A stretch of 64,000 nucleotides of DNA from Girardinichthys multiradiatus (GCF_021462225.1 NC_061805.1:49817860-49881859); one strand, 5' to 3'. Positions 20,666 to 33,329 are shown, counted from the first letter of the stretch. Notes: generated by a model from the letters alone, not told the origin. Numbers and translations: made by a program.

Positions 20666-23600
20666 GTTAAAATTAGATTTATTGATCCTTAGAAGAGTGT
20701 CCTGTGTCGTGTTTCCGTTAGCTTTCTGTTAATATGACACACAGGGTACAAACCCAGCAATAAAAGCACATAAATTTGTCTGAATTAAAATTTTCCAGTT
20801 GCAAAGAGCACAAACATCCAATACAGACGAGACAAACGGAGAACCTGCTGAAAGTCCACATCCAGGTCTTCTTACCCGGATTAATCTGGTTAATCTGCAA
20901 TGCTAGCTGCAGGAGATCTGCCCTTCAATAAATTTAGAAAGTACAGCTGTGCGGCACACACAGGGGTGTGTGTGTGTGTGTGTGCCTGTGTGTTTGATGT
21001 TATGAAACAGCAGCTTTAGAGTTTTATTTTTTCAGCAGGATTAGACCTTCATTAATGGATCTGCTTCATTTTAACAGCCAGAAAACATCCATATACGCAA
21101 AAGCACTCATCCCTGGGTGACACTAAAACAGGAGGCATAATGCATGGGTGTGTGTGTGTGTTTCTTGGGGGGAGGGGGGTAAAAATCAAACTTTCCATGG
21201 ATTTAGCTTGAGAATCAATGAATATCAGGAGTCACTGCAATTAAAATCTTTAAACGCCACAAACTTGTACAAGAAAATCTTCATTTTCTTCTTCAACTCT
21301 GGGAAGGTTAGAGATTTAACTAGAAACACTACAGCATCTGTCTGAAGTCACACAAAACTCTGGTTTAAACTATTCTTACTGGGGAAAAGGTCCAACCAGC
21401 TCATCCAAGAGTGGATTCTTTCAACCCTTCTTTTTTTTATTATCGTCTCTGAACTTCACCTTAAATCGTGCTGCATTCACTGCGCCTTGGAAATAAGATT
21501 GGGTCTTGCTTTTTCCTTGGTTTTCTCACTTAAGGTTTCTCTGGTTTCTCACTAAATGTATTTCTTTGAGGACGTTTGAATATCAAAACTAACTCCATGT
21601 TTTATCACTTACTTCTGTTTTGATTTCTCGGTGTGATTTAATTTGTAATAGAGGCGGGTTCATGGGGACCAGCAGCTAATCAAAACGTGAGCAGCATGTT
21701 TAAAACCCCAGAGATTAGTTTTTGATAAACTTTGAAACACAAAAAACAGTAAAAACAATAATAAAATGTCAGATTAGCAAAAGCTGCATGTCTCTAATCT
21801 TCCTGAAGTTTAATCTGAAATCACTCGTCGGTATGTAGAGGAGGTGAACGCCCTGCTGATTACCGGTTATTTCCCTCCAAAACCAGAAGCATTAGTTCAG
21901 GTTTAGATCTTCAACACTCTTCGCCTTCTACTGGTCCTGATGAGAGATTAGCCGATCAGGAAGCTGGTTGTTTATGACTGTGGTGATATTAGAGCGTCTG
22001 TTGAGCTGGAGCACTGGGATAAATAATATAGCACCTGGTTATCACCATGATCTATGACCCTTTACAAAAACACGCAAAACAACAGGAGGGGCATCAAACA
22101 ACGAAATGAATGGAACTGATTCTTTCACAGAACCAACTAAGAACCGGCTCCAGCACCAGCCCAGGTTAGGAGCTTGAACCTGTTTGGTAGAGAAGCCGCC
22201 TCTGATGTGCAGGACTGCTCCTGATTGATGACTTAACAGAACTCCAGGAAATTAAAGTTTTCTTCACTATGTTGCATTTTAACGAGTTCAATATTTCCAT
22301 CTTCCTTTTGGTTTCTGTAACAAATGACTGTTTTACAGTTTTTTCTTGTTCTGCAACAGTTAGGTCCAGAAATGATGATAATTTTCTCCCCTTTTGTTGG
22401 ATCACACCTCAAATAAACCTCCTTATACACAGCATGGCCAAAACATGTCGGTTCCTGAGTTTTGTGAACAGTTTTTCTGATTTATCCTCCCATAATCTGA
22501 ACCTCTAACCAAAGAAAAAACCTTCTATTGGATCAAAAGGTTTCTGAGTGCAGAAACCTAAAGTGATACAAAGTAGATTTGTGAGCAGGCTGCAGAACCT
22601 CAGGGCAGAGAGCACAGCTGCTTGATCCACACCTGCTTTATTATTCTGCTGCTCTGAAGAGAGCTTGCCTTGCTGCTTTATTGCTGCCGATACCGTCTTC
22701 TTTTTTACACACTGTTTCTGCTCTGCACAGGAAAGTTTCAGACACAGCAGATTAGATTCACATTTCATGCATGTTCCTGTGAAATACAGCAGAAAAAGTG
22801 GATTTATAAACCAACTTTAAGGTGATATAATAGCACAGTAAATGTCTGCTGACAACAGGAGCATCAGTGACGACTAACTGGGCTGTCCTAAGATTAAGGC
22901 TGACTGCAGGCTGGGTGAGAAAACACTGATGGATGCAGAAACCGCATCGTGCTCAACATCAAACTGACTGAACTTCCTGTTTTCTTTCAAATTAAACTGA
23001 ATGGTTAAAAATTCAACTGAACTTTATTTCCTTTTAAAATCCCAGTGAAATAAAAAGCTTCCTGCTCCGTCAGGTTATCAGGATGGTGCTGCCAGCAAAG
23101 CGATCCAGTAACAACATCACCACCATCGATACACCAGAACACAGCCCAGTATGCAGACCTCTGTGTCTGTTAGAGTAAATCAGCTCCTGGATGCAATTTC
23201 AGCTCCTTGTGCTGCTTCTGGCCAATCAGAACAAAGCGACATCTGAGGCAAGGCTCCCGCAGTGTCGAAAAGCAGCAGGTGAGAGTGGAGTGTGTACGTG
23301 GGGGAAGGCGGATGCAGGTGTGTGTGTGTGTGTGGTAATGGAGACATTATGAGGCAGTGCACGGCTGACCGCTCATAGCTCAGAACCGGCTCAGGAGACA
23401 AAAGGTGGACCAAGATTTAAAAGCCATTCAAGCACCAAGAGTCTCTGCTTCCTCCCATCATTCCCATTCTGCCTCCACATTTCCAGCTGCAGGGACACTT
23501 TACACTGGAGGAATAACTGAGGACGATTTCCTGAGACTATGAGTCAACAGCATAATTACTGAGCAGTTTTAATGAAAAACAGACAAAAGCATCTGAAGCA

Positions 23601-25428
23601 TTAATGCTTTGGTGAGACCTTACTTCCTGGTCTCTAGTTTAGCCTTTAGTGTCTTAGTTGCTCATATTGTTGAAAGGTCAAAAGGTCAAACAGACCAGAA
23701 CCTGACGGAGGCTCAAAAGCAAACCCGGTAAGTTGAGCATATCTTAAAGCAGACCTGAAGGAAACAACTGCCACACTGCTAACTGCTCATGTTCATCCCT
23801 GCCGTTACTGCACCACTCAAACAGAACTAAACTAACTCTAGTTATTCACACATGATGAAAGCAGGAAGTCGTTCTTCACGCCACTCTGAACCAGCAGCTC
23901 AGTGCTGTTTAGGTGAGGCTGTGGGGACCTTTAAGGAGCTGCAGCAAATAAAATTGCCTTCCCAGACTTCCCTGGGAGCCCTGTGTGAACCGTGAGTAAA
24001 GGCTAATTTTAATATGCAGTAGCGTAGTATTGGCCCCAGTCCAGGCAGCCTTTAGCACTCAGCCCAATTTTCCACATGCATTCAGCTTCCACGATCCAGA
24101 GCCGGAAGGGAGCCATCTCCCTGCCAGACATCAGCTCTGCTGGAGGCCAGCAGCAGCAGAGCTCTCAGACGAAGCTGTGAAACTCAGCCTGAAATCTACA
24201 TCCAAGGTTCCTTAGAGCTCCTGTCAGACCAAGCCAAGCTGAAGAGACGGACCAGGAACCTTCGATGTGGTTTCATCTCAAGCTTTGATCTGGGAATAGT
24301 TCAACAGAAGCTTTTCTGCTGTATTTATTTTATCAACAGAAGCAGGGATGTATGCAACAGCTATTAGTTACAGGTTAATTATTTACAACGTGTTTCTCTT
24401 TTGGGTTAATAAAATTACTTCTGTAAAAGCTGGAACAACAGCTCTTCATTTATACCTGCTGATTGTTGTTCTCAGCAGCCCGTAGACACCAGAGAATGTC
24501 CGTGTGGGGGAATAAATTCAGCTTTACTTCCTGCTTTGCCCTCCACCTCCTGTAAAATTCAAACTTCACACAAGTAATGAGCCCTAGGTGTGGCGAAAGG
24601 GTCCCACCGTTCAGGCGTCTGACATTTACTCCGGGCTCACCAGAACAGAGGAGTCAAAGAGAACCAACGTCCGAGAGAATCTGTCAACTTTTCACAGCTG
24701 CAGTTTGGTTACTTTGGTCCAAATTAGTTGATTGTTTCTGGTGTTGTGGTTCATTTTCACACAGAGAAAACTCCAAGAGAATACCAGGCACACAAAGACA
24801 CTAAACTGCACTCAGTAACTATTTAATCAGATTTTATCATCTCATGCAGTGGAGAAATTAGTAAAAGTAACAATCCCAACAATACAGCCAGTTTTATAGT
24901 AAATGTGGATAGTACTTTTTAGTATTTTTAAAAGAACAAACAGGGAATCATTATCTTCTTGTTTAATTAACCTTCTGTCAACACTGAGGTGTTTTTCTGC
25001 AATAGTGTGGCATCTGAAATGTGAAGAGATCTTCACCTAATAAAACTCAGAGGGTTCCTGCACAACCGTATGGAGCACCGTTACATTTAAACAGCTTACT
25101 GAGTTTCTCCTGTTTGAAAACAGGCCGAACGCTGAGCCCTCAGCATCACATCCCAAATACACCATGAAAGACACAAAGAAAGCTGCAGCTCTGCCAGCTT
25201 CTGGAGGTCATGATGCAACTCTTGAACTCCACCGAGTTCAGACGAAGATGAAGATGCATGAGAGTCAGTTAAATCATTGTGGACGTCTCACTCTCACAGC
25301 TCACGTCCAGCTTCACAGCGCTGCAACCAGAGCAGAAAACACTGGAGACATAATCAAAACCGTAGGGCTACCTGCACACAATCTGCAGCTCAGGTGACCT
25401 CTATGTGGATCTTCTGCACATCAGCGTA
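20666..25428. other. No gene recognised
   Basis: Between the LINE and Tc1 copy B I see short ORFs without domains and CA/GT microsatellites (20965-20984, 21149-21162, 23318-23332). A relatively GC-richer block lies at 23850-24220, where open frames are short. No tRNA or other RNA gene is apparent. Confidence 0.45.
20965..20984. repeat. (GT)n microsatellite
   Basis: A run of about ten GT dinucleotides, read directly. Confidence 0.9.
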
Positions 25429-27038
25429 CAGGTCCTTCTCAAAATATTAGCATATTGTGATAAAGTTCATTATTTTCCATAATGTTATGATGAAAATTTA
25501 ACATTCATATATTTTAGATTCATTGCACACTAACTGAAATATTTCAGGTCTTTTATTGTCTTAATACGGATGATTTTGGCATACAGCTCATGAAAACCCA
25601 AAATTCCTATCTCACAAAATTAGCATATTTCATCCGACCAATAAAAGAAAAGTGTTTTTAATACAAAAAACGTCAACCTTCAAATAATCATGTACAGTTA
25701 TGCACTCAATACTTGGTCGGGAATCCTTTGGCAGAAATGACTGCTTCAATGCGGCGTGGCATGGAGGCAATCAGCCTGTGGCACTGCTGAGGTCTTATGG
25801 AGGCCCAGGATGCTTCGATAGCGGCCTTTAGCTCATCCAGAGTGTTGGGTCTTGAGTCTCTCAACGTTCTCTTCACAATATCCCACAGATTCTCTATGGG
25901 GTTCAGGTCAGGAGAGTTGGCAGGCCAATTGAGCACAGTGATACCATGGTCAGTAAACCATTTACCAGTGGTTTTGGCACTGTGAGCAGGTGCCAGGTCG
26001 TGCTGAAAAATGAAATCTTCATCTCCATAAAGCTTTTCAGCAGATGGAAGCATGAAGTGCTCCAAAATCTCCTGATAGCTAGCTGCATTGACCCTGCCCT
26101 TGATAAAACACAGTGGACCAACACCAGCAGCTGACACGGCACCCCAGACCATCACTGACTGTGGGTACTTGACACTGGACTTCTGGCATTTTGGCATTTC
26201 CTTCTCCCCAGTCTTCCTCCAGACTCTGGCACCTTGATTTCCGAATGACATGCAGAATTTGCTTTCATCCGAAAAAAGTACTTTGGACCACTGAGCAACA
26301 GTCCAGTGCTGCTTCTCTGTAGCCCAGGTCAGGCGCTTCTGCCGCTGTTTCTGGTTCAAAAGTGGCTTGACCTGGGGAATGCGGCACCTGTAGCCCATTT
26401 CCTGCACACGCCTGTGCACGGTGGCTCTGGATGTTTCTACTCCAGACTCAGTCCACTGCTTCCGCAGGTCCCCCAAGGTCTGGAATCTGCCCTTCTCCAC
26501 AATCTTCCTCAGGGTATGGTCACCTCTTCTCGTTGTGCAGCGTTTTCTGCCACACTTTTTCCTTCCCACAGACTTCCCACTGAGGTGCCTTGATACAGCA
26601 CTCTGGGAACAGCCTATTCGTTCAGAAATGTCTTTCTGTGTCTTACCCTCTTGCTTGAGGGTGTCAATAGTGGCCTTCTGGACAGCAGTCAGGTCGGCAG
26701 TCTTACCCATGATTGGGGTTTTGAGTGATAAACCAGGCTGGGAGTTTTAAAGGCCTCAGGAATCTTTTGCAGGTGTTTAGAGTTAACTCGTTGATTCAGA
26801 TGATTAGGTTCATAGCTCGTTTAGAGACCCTTTTAATAATATGCTAATTTTGTGAGATAGGAATTTTGGGTTTTCATGAGCTGTATGCCAAAATAATCCG
26901 TATTAAGACAATAAAAGACCTGAAATATTTCAGTTAGTGTGCAATGAATCTAAAATATATGAATGTTACATTTTCATCATTACATTATGGAAAATAATGA
27001 ACTTTATTACAATATGCTAATATTTTGAGAAGGACCTG
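25429..27038 (-). mobile_element. Tc1 element, copy B (1610 bp), apparently intact
   Basis: The element is bounded by TA at 25427-25428 and 27039-27040, with CAGGTCCTTCTCAAAATATT at one end and its reverse complement at the other. The inverted repeats are about 200 bp (to about 25627 and from about 26838), with inner and outer TTAGCATAT motifs. Its transposase is on the minus strand and uninterrupted. It is near-identical to copy A and in the opposite orientation about 9 kb away. Intact ends plus an intact gene make it a candidate autonomous copy. Confidence 0.95.
25706..26710 (-). CDS. Tc1/mariner DD34E transposase, intact
   Basis: A single 334-codon frame runs from ATG at 26710 to a stop at 25706, which is full length for Tc1-type transposases. 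The N-terminal paired-like domain has one helix-turn-helix at about residues 7-45 ('GCSQSAVSRHLSG'), a basic GRPR-like linker at about 49-57 ('GRKKCGRKR') and a second helix-turn-helix near 65-108. The catalytic triad is D148 ('LFSDESKF'), D238 ('FQHDLAPAH') and E273 ('NPIENLW'). There are 34 residues between the last two, the DD34E signature. The enzyme would act in the nucleus, binding the terminal repeats and moving the element into TA sites. No stop or frameshift is present, unlike copy A. Whether it is expressed or active cannot be seen from sequence. Confidence 0.93.
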   Translation of the reverse strand: MGKTADLTAVQKATIDTLKQEGKTQKDISERIGCSQSAVSRHLSGKSVGRKKCGRKRCTTRRGDHTLRKIVEKGRFQTLGDLRKQWTESGVETSRATVHRRVQEMGYRCRIPQVKPLLNQKQRQKRLTWATEKQHWTVAQWSKVLFSDESKFCMSFGNQGARVWRKTGEKEMPKCQKSSVKYPQSVMVWGAVSAAGVGPLCFIKGRVNAASYQEILEHFMLPSAEKLYGDEDFIFQHDLAPAHSAKTTGKWFTDHGITVLNWPANSPDLNPIENLWDIVKRTLRDSRPNTLDELKAAIEASWASIRPQQCHRLIASMPRRIEAVISAKGFPTKY

Positions 27039-27229
27039 TATTTTTATGTTCTTCATGTTGTATTTACTGGTTAGATATCAGCCCAGCGTGCAGCGAGGCT
27101 GGCTGCAGTCGGATCCTATAAGATGAAATACTGAAAACTGTTTCTATGTTGTTCAAACATGACTTTGACAAAAGTGTGGTACGATAAAAAGGTTTGAAGG
27201 AGTCAGTGAAATTAAAATATTATTTTACA

Positions 27230-27785
27230 CCCTAGAAATGAAAAGGGTGTACTTTGTTTTCACTGTGCTTCCTTTGGGGCACCTGTTGCAGCAGTGCATT
27301 AGCGTCATATGCCGATGATACCCAGATTTAGTGACCTCTGCCAGTTTTCACACTGCTTTCCTATCCATCACATTAAAAATGAGGACCTGATGGCTTCCTC
27401 CAGTTCTCCTCAGCTTCTCGTACCAAATAATCATCCAGAGCCGTCAAAAAGACGTCACGTCAGATCAAAGGTCAAACATGTTAGGTTTGTGGTTTCCTCC
27501 CATAGAAATGGTAATAGTGGTAACCAGCTCATGAGAAGCATGGATTAGTGCAACTCTCTCCTCCTTGTAGAAGATGAGTCTGTTTCTCTCTGCTCAATGA
27601 TTTAAATCCCAGCCAAAGACCTTTTCTTTTTAATATTTTTGCCTGTTATGTATCACCATTTTATTTATGTTATCTGCGGTATATCAATTGTTTTCTGTGT
27701 TTTACCTTGACCGTATTTTTAGTGCTTATTTTTTGTAACATTGGTTTTAAAAAGTGCGTTATACATTAAAATTCACATTATCTAT
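27230..27785 (+). pseudogene. L2-type LINE 3' remnant
   Basis: In one frame 27305-27328 encodes 'SYADDTQI', the reverse-transcriptase catalytic motif, followed immediately by a stop. Degenerate palm and C-terminal sequence follows, with a block resembling the 'ISYCNSLL' region near 27545. A noncoding tail with an L2-like end (tgcgttatacattaaaattc) comes at about 27755-27775. Multiple frameshifts make it a relic. It starts just past Tc1 copy B; whether the Tc1 truncated it cannot be decided because no matching LINE piece is recognised on the other side. Confidence 0.6.
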
Positions 27786-27789
27786 TAAT

Positions 27790-28765
27790 ATTTGCGTTAA
27801 ATTACAGCTCAGATCAGACTTTTTAGTACAGTTTGAAAATATGAAAGGCTCTGGCAGAAATAGACTAGAAATAGAAATCCTTAGTTCAGTTTCTAACAGG
27901 AAAAGAGACTTTTGTCTGTAAACACAACAACAATCACATCAGGGAGACCAGAAAACACTTTTCAGACCATGACAGAAAGTAGGGGAAATAAAATGCTCTT
28001 TGAACTTTAACAGTAAACAAACCAGAGAAGTTTTCACTTTTAAAAGAAAGAAGCTAGCTTGATGTTGAACTTCTGAATAGTTCAACGTCTTTATTAAGTT
28101 CGGTTCATTGAGTCTCGGCAGCAGAAAGAGCTCCAGTTTAATCCTGAAACCCATCTGGATTGGGTTTGGGTCTTAAACCTGGAGGGCGGGATGGAGGGGT
28201 TGCCTGGATGTGAGGAGTGTCTTTTGACGCTGCCTGAGCTGAAGCCTCTGAGTGAATATTTGATTCCCTGTTACAGTGCTCGCCTCAAACAAGCTGTGCC
28301 CGTCCGCCAGCAGCCGAGCAGCAGTGAAGGCGCCCGGCTGACAACGAGCAGGTGGGTCTGTTCGTTCCGGACGGCACGAAAACGACAGAACCAGAATGCG
28401 GCTGAGGAACAGGAGCGGGAGATACACCCCACCCGTCTTCAGCTGAGGGTGGTGTGAGCTCTAACATGAAGCGAAACCAAATGTTACTTGTTAATGTTAC
28501 AGAACGCAGTCTTTAGCCTGTGGAGAATTAATGGAATATAATGAGCTCTAAAAGTTCAGAGTAAAGCAGCTTCATTAATAAAAGAAGCCAGAGGGAACTG
28601 CTGCTGCTGATCAAACTTCAAGCTGAACAAAGATAAATACCAAGGTTTAACTGCGACTAACTATATGCTTCTCCAACAGACAGGACAACTGGATCAGAGC
28701 TCATCTGTTCAGCTGTGTTTCTCTCCTGGATAAAGCCACTAAATGAGCCAAGACTGCCATTTACT
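27790..28765. other. No gene recognised
   Basis: Two overlapping short ORFs near 28170-28460 lie in a locally GC-richer stretch on opposite strands, without domains or clear splice sites. Nothing else is identified. Confidence 0.4.
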
Positions 28766-28769
28766 CTAT

Positions 28770-29140
28770 CTTTTCTTTAAAATAGAAAGTACTCCTGGAT
28801 CAGTGCTTCTTTGTTCTGTTTGTGTCTCTGCTCTGTTCTCTCAAACCTCCAGTCGGTCATGGCAGATGGCCGCTCATACTGAGCCTGGTTCTGGTTCTGC
28901 TGGAGGTTTCTTCCTGTTAAAAGGGAGTTTTTCCTCTCCACTGTCGCTACATGCATGCTCAGTATGAGGGATTGCTGCAAAGTCAACGCCAGTGACTGTC
29001 CACTGTCTCTACATGCTCATCCAGGAGGAGTGAATGCTGCAAGTCACTGACTGGATGCAATCTGCTGGGTTTCCTTAGATAGAAAAACTTTTTATCCAAT
29101 TTGAATAACAAATTGAATCCGACGGCACTGTTTGATAGTT
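28770..29140 (-). repeat. Dispersed teleost repeat, copy 2 (inverted)
   Basis: This is the reverse complement of the family seen at 366-1190 and 36440-36785. The core cactgtcgctacatgcatgc and the adjacent ctgctggaggtttcttcctg are nearly identical to copy 1. The match extends through cagtgactggatgcaatc-type sequence to about 29135. It contains no gene. Confidence 0.75.
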
Positions 29141-30034
29141 AGGATTATTTCTGGATGTATGTCCTCACATTTTAACTCTGAACTAATTTCATGTACTTTG
29201 CAAACTCTCCATTACATCCAACCTCTACACTGATGGAGGTTTCTTCACATCCATGTGGAGATGCATTCAAGAATGGAGACATTTCCAGACCTAAATGCTC
29301 GCATTCATGTATTTCCCACAGTTTGATTAGTTTTCTCATATGTAAAACCTTAGAATAGAAACATTATGCTGTTGCTCTCAATCATTTAGGAAAATTTGCA
29401 AAAACATGAGTGAAATTAGGGTTCAGAACATGAAGGACAATATTTGTGTTCTCTAAATTAAATAATAAGTTACTTTCTGTGACAGTGATCAGCAGTTTCT
29501 CTCAGCTGCATGAGCCAGACCAGATAGAACAGTATTGTTTCAGTTCCCTCTTTCACACTGATGCTCCAAATTAAAATCAACCATTAAAATGTAATAACGA
29601 CTTTTATCTGAACGTCTTTAGCTGAATAAAGATGATTCATTTGTCTGGAATTGCTGCATCGAAACAAGCAGGGAGCCTACAAAGCTGCAACCTTGGTCAG
29701 CAAATGGTTCACTTTCAGTTCAGCCTCAGGAAACACAGAGGAGGGCTGATGTAGGAGGGAAAAACACAGATGGACAGACTGGACCGTCCAAAGGACTGCT
29801 TCAGCACTGGGAACATCTAAATGATGGGGTTCATCACTCAGCTGTCCCCAGTGCTGAAGCTGTCCTTAGTGGTGTTAAACTGGTTTATGAATGAAGGAAA
29901 GCTAACAGCCTTCTGGTTAAGGTTGGGTGAGAGTTGGTGAATGATGAATTAAAGAACATCCATAAAGCTGCAGGGTTTCTGTTTCCTGACCTCTTTGAGT
30001 AGCTCAACATCTGCAGCTCAGATCAAATGTAACA

Positions 30035-30300
<266 letters not shown>

Positions 30301-30749
30301 TGTTCACACCACACACAAAAGGCTAAAAGTCACAGAGTGATGGAAGCACAGATGAGGTGGAGAGGAAAGAACAGGCAGATATCGGATCCGATATAGTCAT
30401 CGCAAGATTAATCAACCATGAAGCTGCAACAATGTGCATAACAGAAAAACTATATCCTGGCTCATTTACACAACTGCCTTTACACTGATTCAGGGACTTT
30501 TTCCAAAGGAACTTGGGTAGAAAGTTTTGGATTGCACTGAGGCAGCTGAACATGGAGTTGTAGGGTATTCCCATTCATGTCCAAGGATGTGATCGCAGGA
30601 TCTTCAAATAAAAACTAAACCCTGTAACCTGCTGCCTAAAGAGATATTAAATATCAGGCTGAGAGTTAGCATTTTAAAAAGAAAGAAAACTGGGTTTAAT
30701 AGAGTTATATTAAAAATAACTATGAATAATAATTAATAGTTGTAGTGAA

Positions 30750-30806
30750 GAGAGAGCTGAGCCGAAAAGCGAAGCTCTCGATTTACCGGTTGGTCTACGT
30801 TCCTAC
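30750..30806 (+). pseudogene. Short LINE ORF2 fragment (same family as 2985-3250)
   Basis: About 57 bp, including gagctgagccgaaaagcgaa and tctcgatttaccggt, match a segment I recognise as encoding 'ELSRKAKLSIYR' in a common fish non-LTR retrotransposon. It is an isolated scrap next to the 3' end of the 30.8-34.7 kb LINE. Confidence 0.5.
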
Positions 30807-30859
30807 CCTCTGGCAGTTTTCAACTGAATGAATTGTGAGCGGTCAAAGAGGTAAGATTT

Positions 30860-31059
30860 AAACCAGTCCAGAGGTGTGTCTGATATTCCAATACATTATA
30901 GTCAGTCAAGGAGAATGGCACCAAAAGCTGCGCAGAGGTCGAGATGGATGAGAATGCTTAGTAGCCCAGAATCTGCTATCATCAGGAGGTCAGAGATTTT
31001 TAGGAGGGCGGTTTCTGTGCTGTGGTGAGGGCGGAAACCCCATGGGAACTGTTCATATA
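30860..31059 (-). pseudogene. LINE RT fingers/palm A fragment
   Basis: Translation of the minus strand gives '[18 protein letters not shown]', then 'LLSILIHLDLCAAFGAI', which correspond to the conserved finger motif and palm motif A of L2-type reverse transcriptases. The second catalytic-region residue is altered (FG where FD is expected), consistent with decay. The open frame is the continuation of 32205-32430 across the TA-flanked insertion. Confidence 0.75.
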
Positions 31060-32202
31060 CCGTATTTTCCGCACTATAAGGCGCACCGGATTATAAAGCG
31101 CACCTTCAATGAATGGCCTATTTTAGAACTTTTTTCATATATAGGGCGCACCGGATTATAAGGCGCATAGAATAGAAGCTACTGCAGTCAAACGTTTGAC
31201 TGGGGTTGCGTTATGCATCCACTAGATGGAGCTGTGCTAAAGAGAATGTCAACAAAACAGTCAGTCAAACTTTATTAATACACTACAAACCAGCGTTCTG
31301 ATAACTCCATTCACTCTCATGGTAAGGTCTCCTCTACATAGAATTCTATTGAATAGAGCCAATAGTTAGGAATGCATTGGAGTCTATAAAGTTGAAGTTG
31401 AAATCAAACGTTAGTTAAAACGTGAAAGGGAACTTTTCCCTGATTCAGTAAACAAGTAAAAGAAACAGTTTGATGCACTAAATCAAACGTTAGTACTGTT
31501 AACCTTTCCTGTTTCTGTCCCCTGACCGTAGTCTGATGACACAGGGGCCGAAGTTACTAGTTTCCTCGGGGTTAACTCCTTCACTCATACGTTGCTGAGT
31601 TGAACATGAAGAAACAGCATCAAAACACTGAGTTGTTGACGAGATTCGGGGTTCTTTTTAATAACTTTGCAGCACAGGGCTTACAGACTCATACACCGCT
31701 GCTCCGGTCGCCGTCTCTACCCACCCCACACACACAATAATACCAACGTCACTCCTTCACTCTTGATTCTCAGCTACGGCAGCACACAGCGCCACCTCTG
31801 TCCGGAGGAGTAATGTCAACATCTTCCATACACACACACGAAACATACACCCCACACACTGAGCTTCTAATCACATATAGTTCAGGCAATTCCTGTAACA
31901 GTACATTCAAACGTTATACACACACAAGTGGTGTTGGACTAGGATTAAGCACAGTACAGGTGTTTACCGCTATTACTTCGGCGACGCCCCTGACTACGGT
32001 AGCCGTAATGCTGCAAGCGGTGCGGCTTTGTAGTTTACCAGTCGTACTGAAACATTTTGACAGAGCGCCGTGTACAACCAGTATGGATCAACCAATTAAC
32101 CAATTGATCCGTATATAAGGCGCTCCGGATTACAAGGCGCACTGTCATTTTTTGAAAAAATTAAAAGGTTCTTAAGTGCGCCTTATAGTGCGGAAAATAC
32201 GG
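31060..32202. mobile_element. TA-flanked DNA transposon, 1143 bp, no transposase seen
   Basis: The ends are CCGTATTTTCCGCACTATAA and its reverse complement, extending into GGCGCAC for a near-perfect 25-bp terminal inverted repeat. Further GGCGCACCGGATTATAA motifs repeat inside each end. The flanks are TA at 31058-31059 and 32203-32204. Removing the element and one TA rejoins the LINE frame exactly (Asn-Asn-Leu-Tyr-Glu-Gln), which fixes the boundaries. A TA duplication suggests the Tc1/mariner/pogo group. No ORF over 101 codons or known transposase motif is seen, so it is non-autonomous. Confidence 0.85.
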
Positions 32203-32204
32203 TA

Positions 32205-33327
32205 AATTGTTATTTGAGAGGTGAGCATGAACCTGTGATGAAACTGCTTTTTCCAGTGTTTTGGAGGTAAACCGGAGGTTGGAGACAGGATGAAGGTTAT
32301 TGAAGTGCAAACCAGGTTTTTGAGTATTGGTGTTACTGCAACTGATCTGAGGAGTGATGTTCCAGTGGTGAGGGAGGAGTGGATGATGGCTGTGATCAGA
32401 GGCATTAGAGATGGGAGGCAAGTTTTAACCAGAGAAGAAGGTAACCTGTCCAGTAACCAGGTAGACCGTTATGATTTTAGAATCAGATCTGAATCTCAGC
32501 AGCAGAAGGAAGTAGGAAGGTTGAATGAGGGGGGTGAAGAGTACTGGGGAAATGAACTGGAGAGGGCTCAGCTGTTGGTGGATTTTGGTTATTTTCTCAG
32601 TGAAAATTTTCAGAATTAAATTGCAGTGATCAGAGGAGTAGAAGTAGGAGGCGAGAGGATATGGAGGGTGCAATGCTTATTTGACCAAGAGAAACAAAGC
32701 TTTGGTATCTCCAACACCAGCACTGATAAGATCTTTGTAGTGCTGGGTTTTAAATGAGGATAGGGTGGTTTTATCATGAAAAATATGGTAGTGATACAGT
32801 TGTTTGTGAACAGTAAGACCAGTTTTCCTATAAAGCCGCTCGATTTGATGCCCCTCAGCTTTAAGCTGATGTCGCTGAGGAGAAAACCAGGGAGCGGAGT
32901 GGCAAAAGGAGACAGTCTGAGAAGTAGCAAGAGAATCTAGCAGTGTATGGAGACCATTGGTGTAGTGTACAATCAGTTCATCGGAAAGAGTGGAGGAGTG
33001 ACTGATGCAGGGAAGGTTGTCTATCACTGACGTGAGTGCTGCTACATTTATATTTTTGAGATTGCGAAAGGAGATGACATGTGGCTGTTTAGCTGTGGAC
33101 AAAGTTAAACTCAACTTGAATGAAACCAGCAAGTGATCTGAAGTGGTAAAATCAGCAGCAGAGCGACTCACAGGAGTTAACCCTGTATATTAAAGTCACC
33201 CAGCAGAAGTATATTTGGGACAAGTGAACAGATGTGAGCAGAAAGGTCATTAATAAAATCCTTTAGGTGGCAAATAAATAGCAGCTATACCAGTTGGAAT
33301 CAGTCATTTTAGTTGAAGAGTGAGGCC
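32205..33327 (-). pseudogene. LINE ORF2: endonuclease C-terminus, linker, RT fingers
   Basis: Reading down the minus strand from 33327: 'AIYLPPKDFINDLSAHI', 'NILLLGDFNIQ', then after a frame change 'FTTSDHLLVSF' (Ser-Asp-His endonuclease end). Next come the linker with 'APWFSPQRHQLK' and, by 32421, 'LHPVSNLRFTSKTLEKAV', the N-terminal RT block. Stops and frameshifts occur near 33170 and 32430-32680. The fragment ends at the TA-flanked element. Confidence 0.75.
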
Positions 33328-33329
33328 CG

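Noticed and set aside
25797..26750. Several plus-strand ORFs within Tc1 copy B
   Set aside because: They are antisense shadows of the transposase. The same shadows appear in copy A in mirrored positions.
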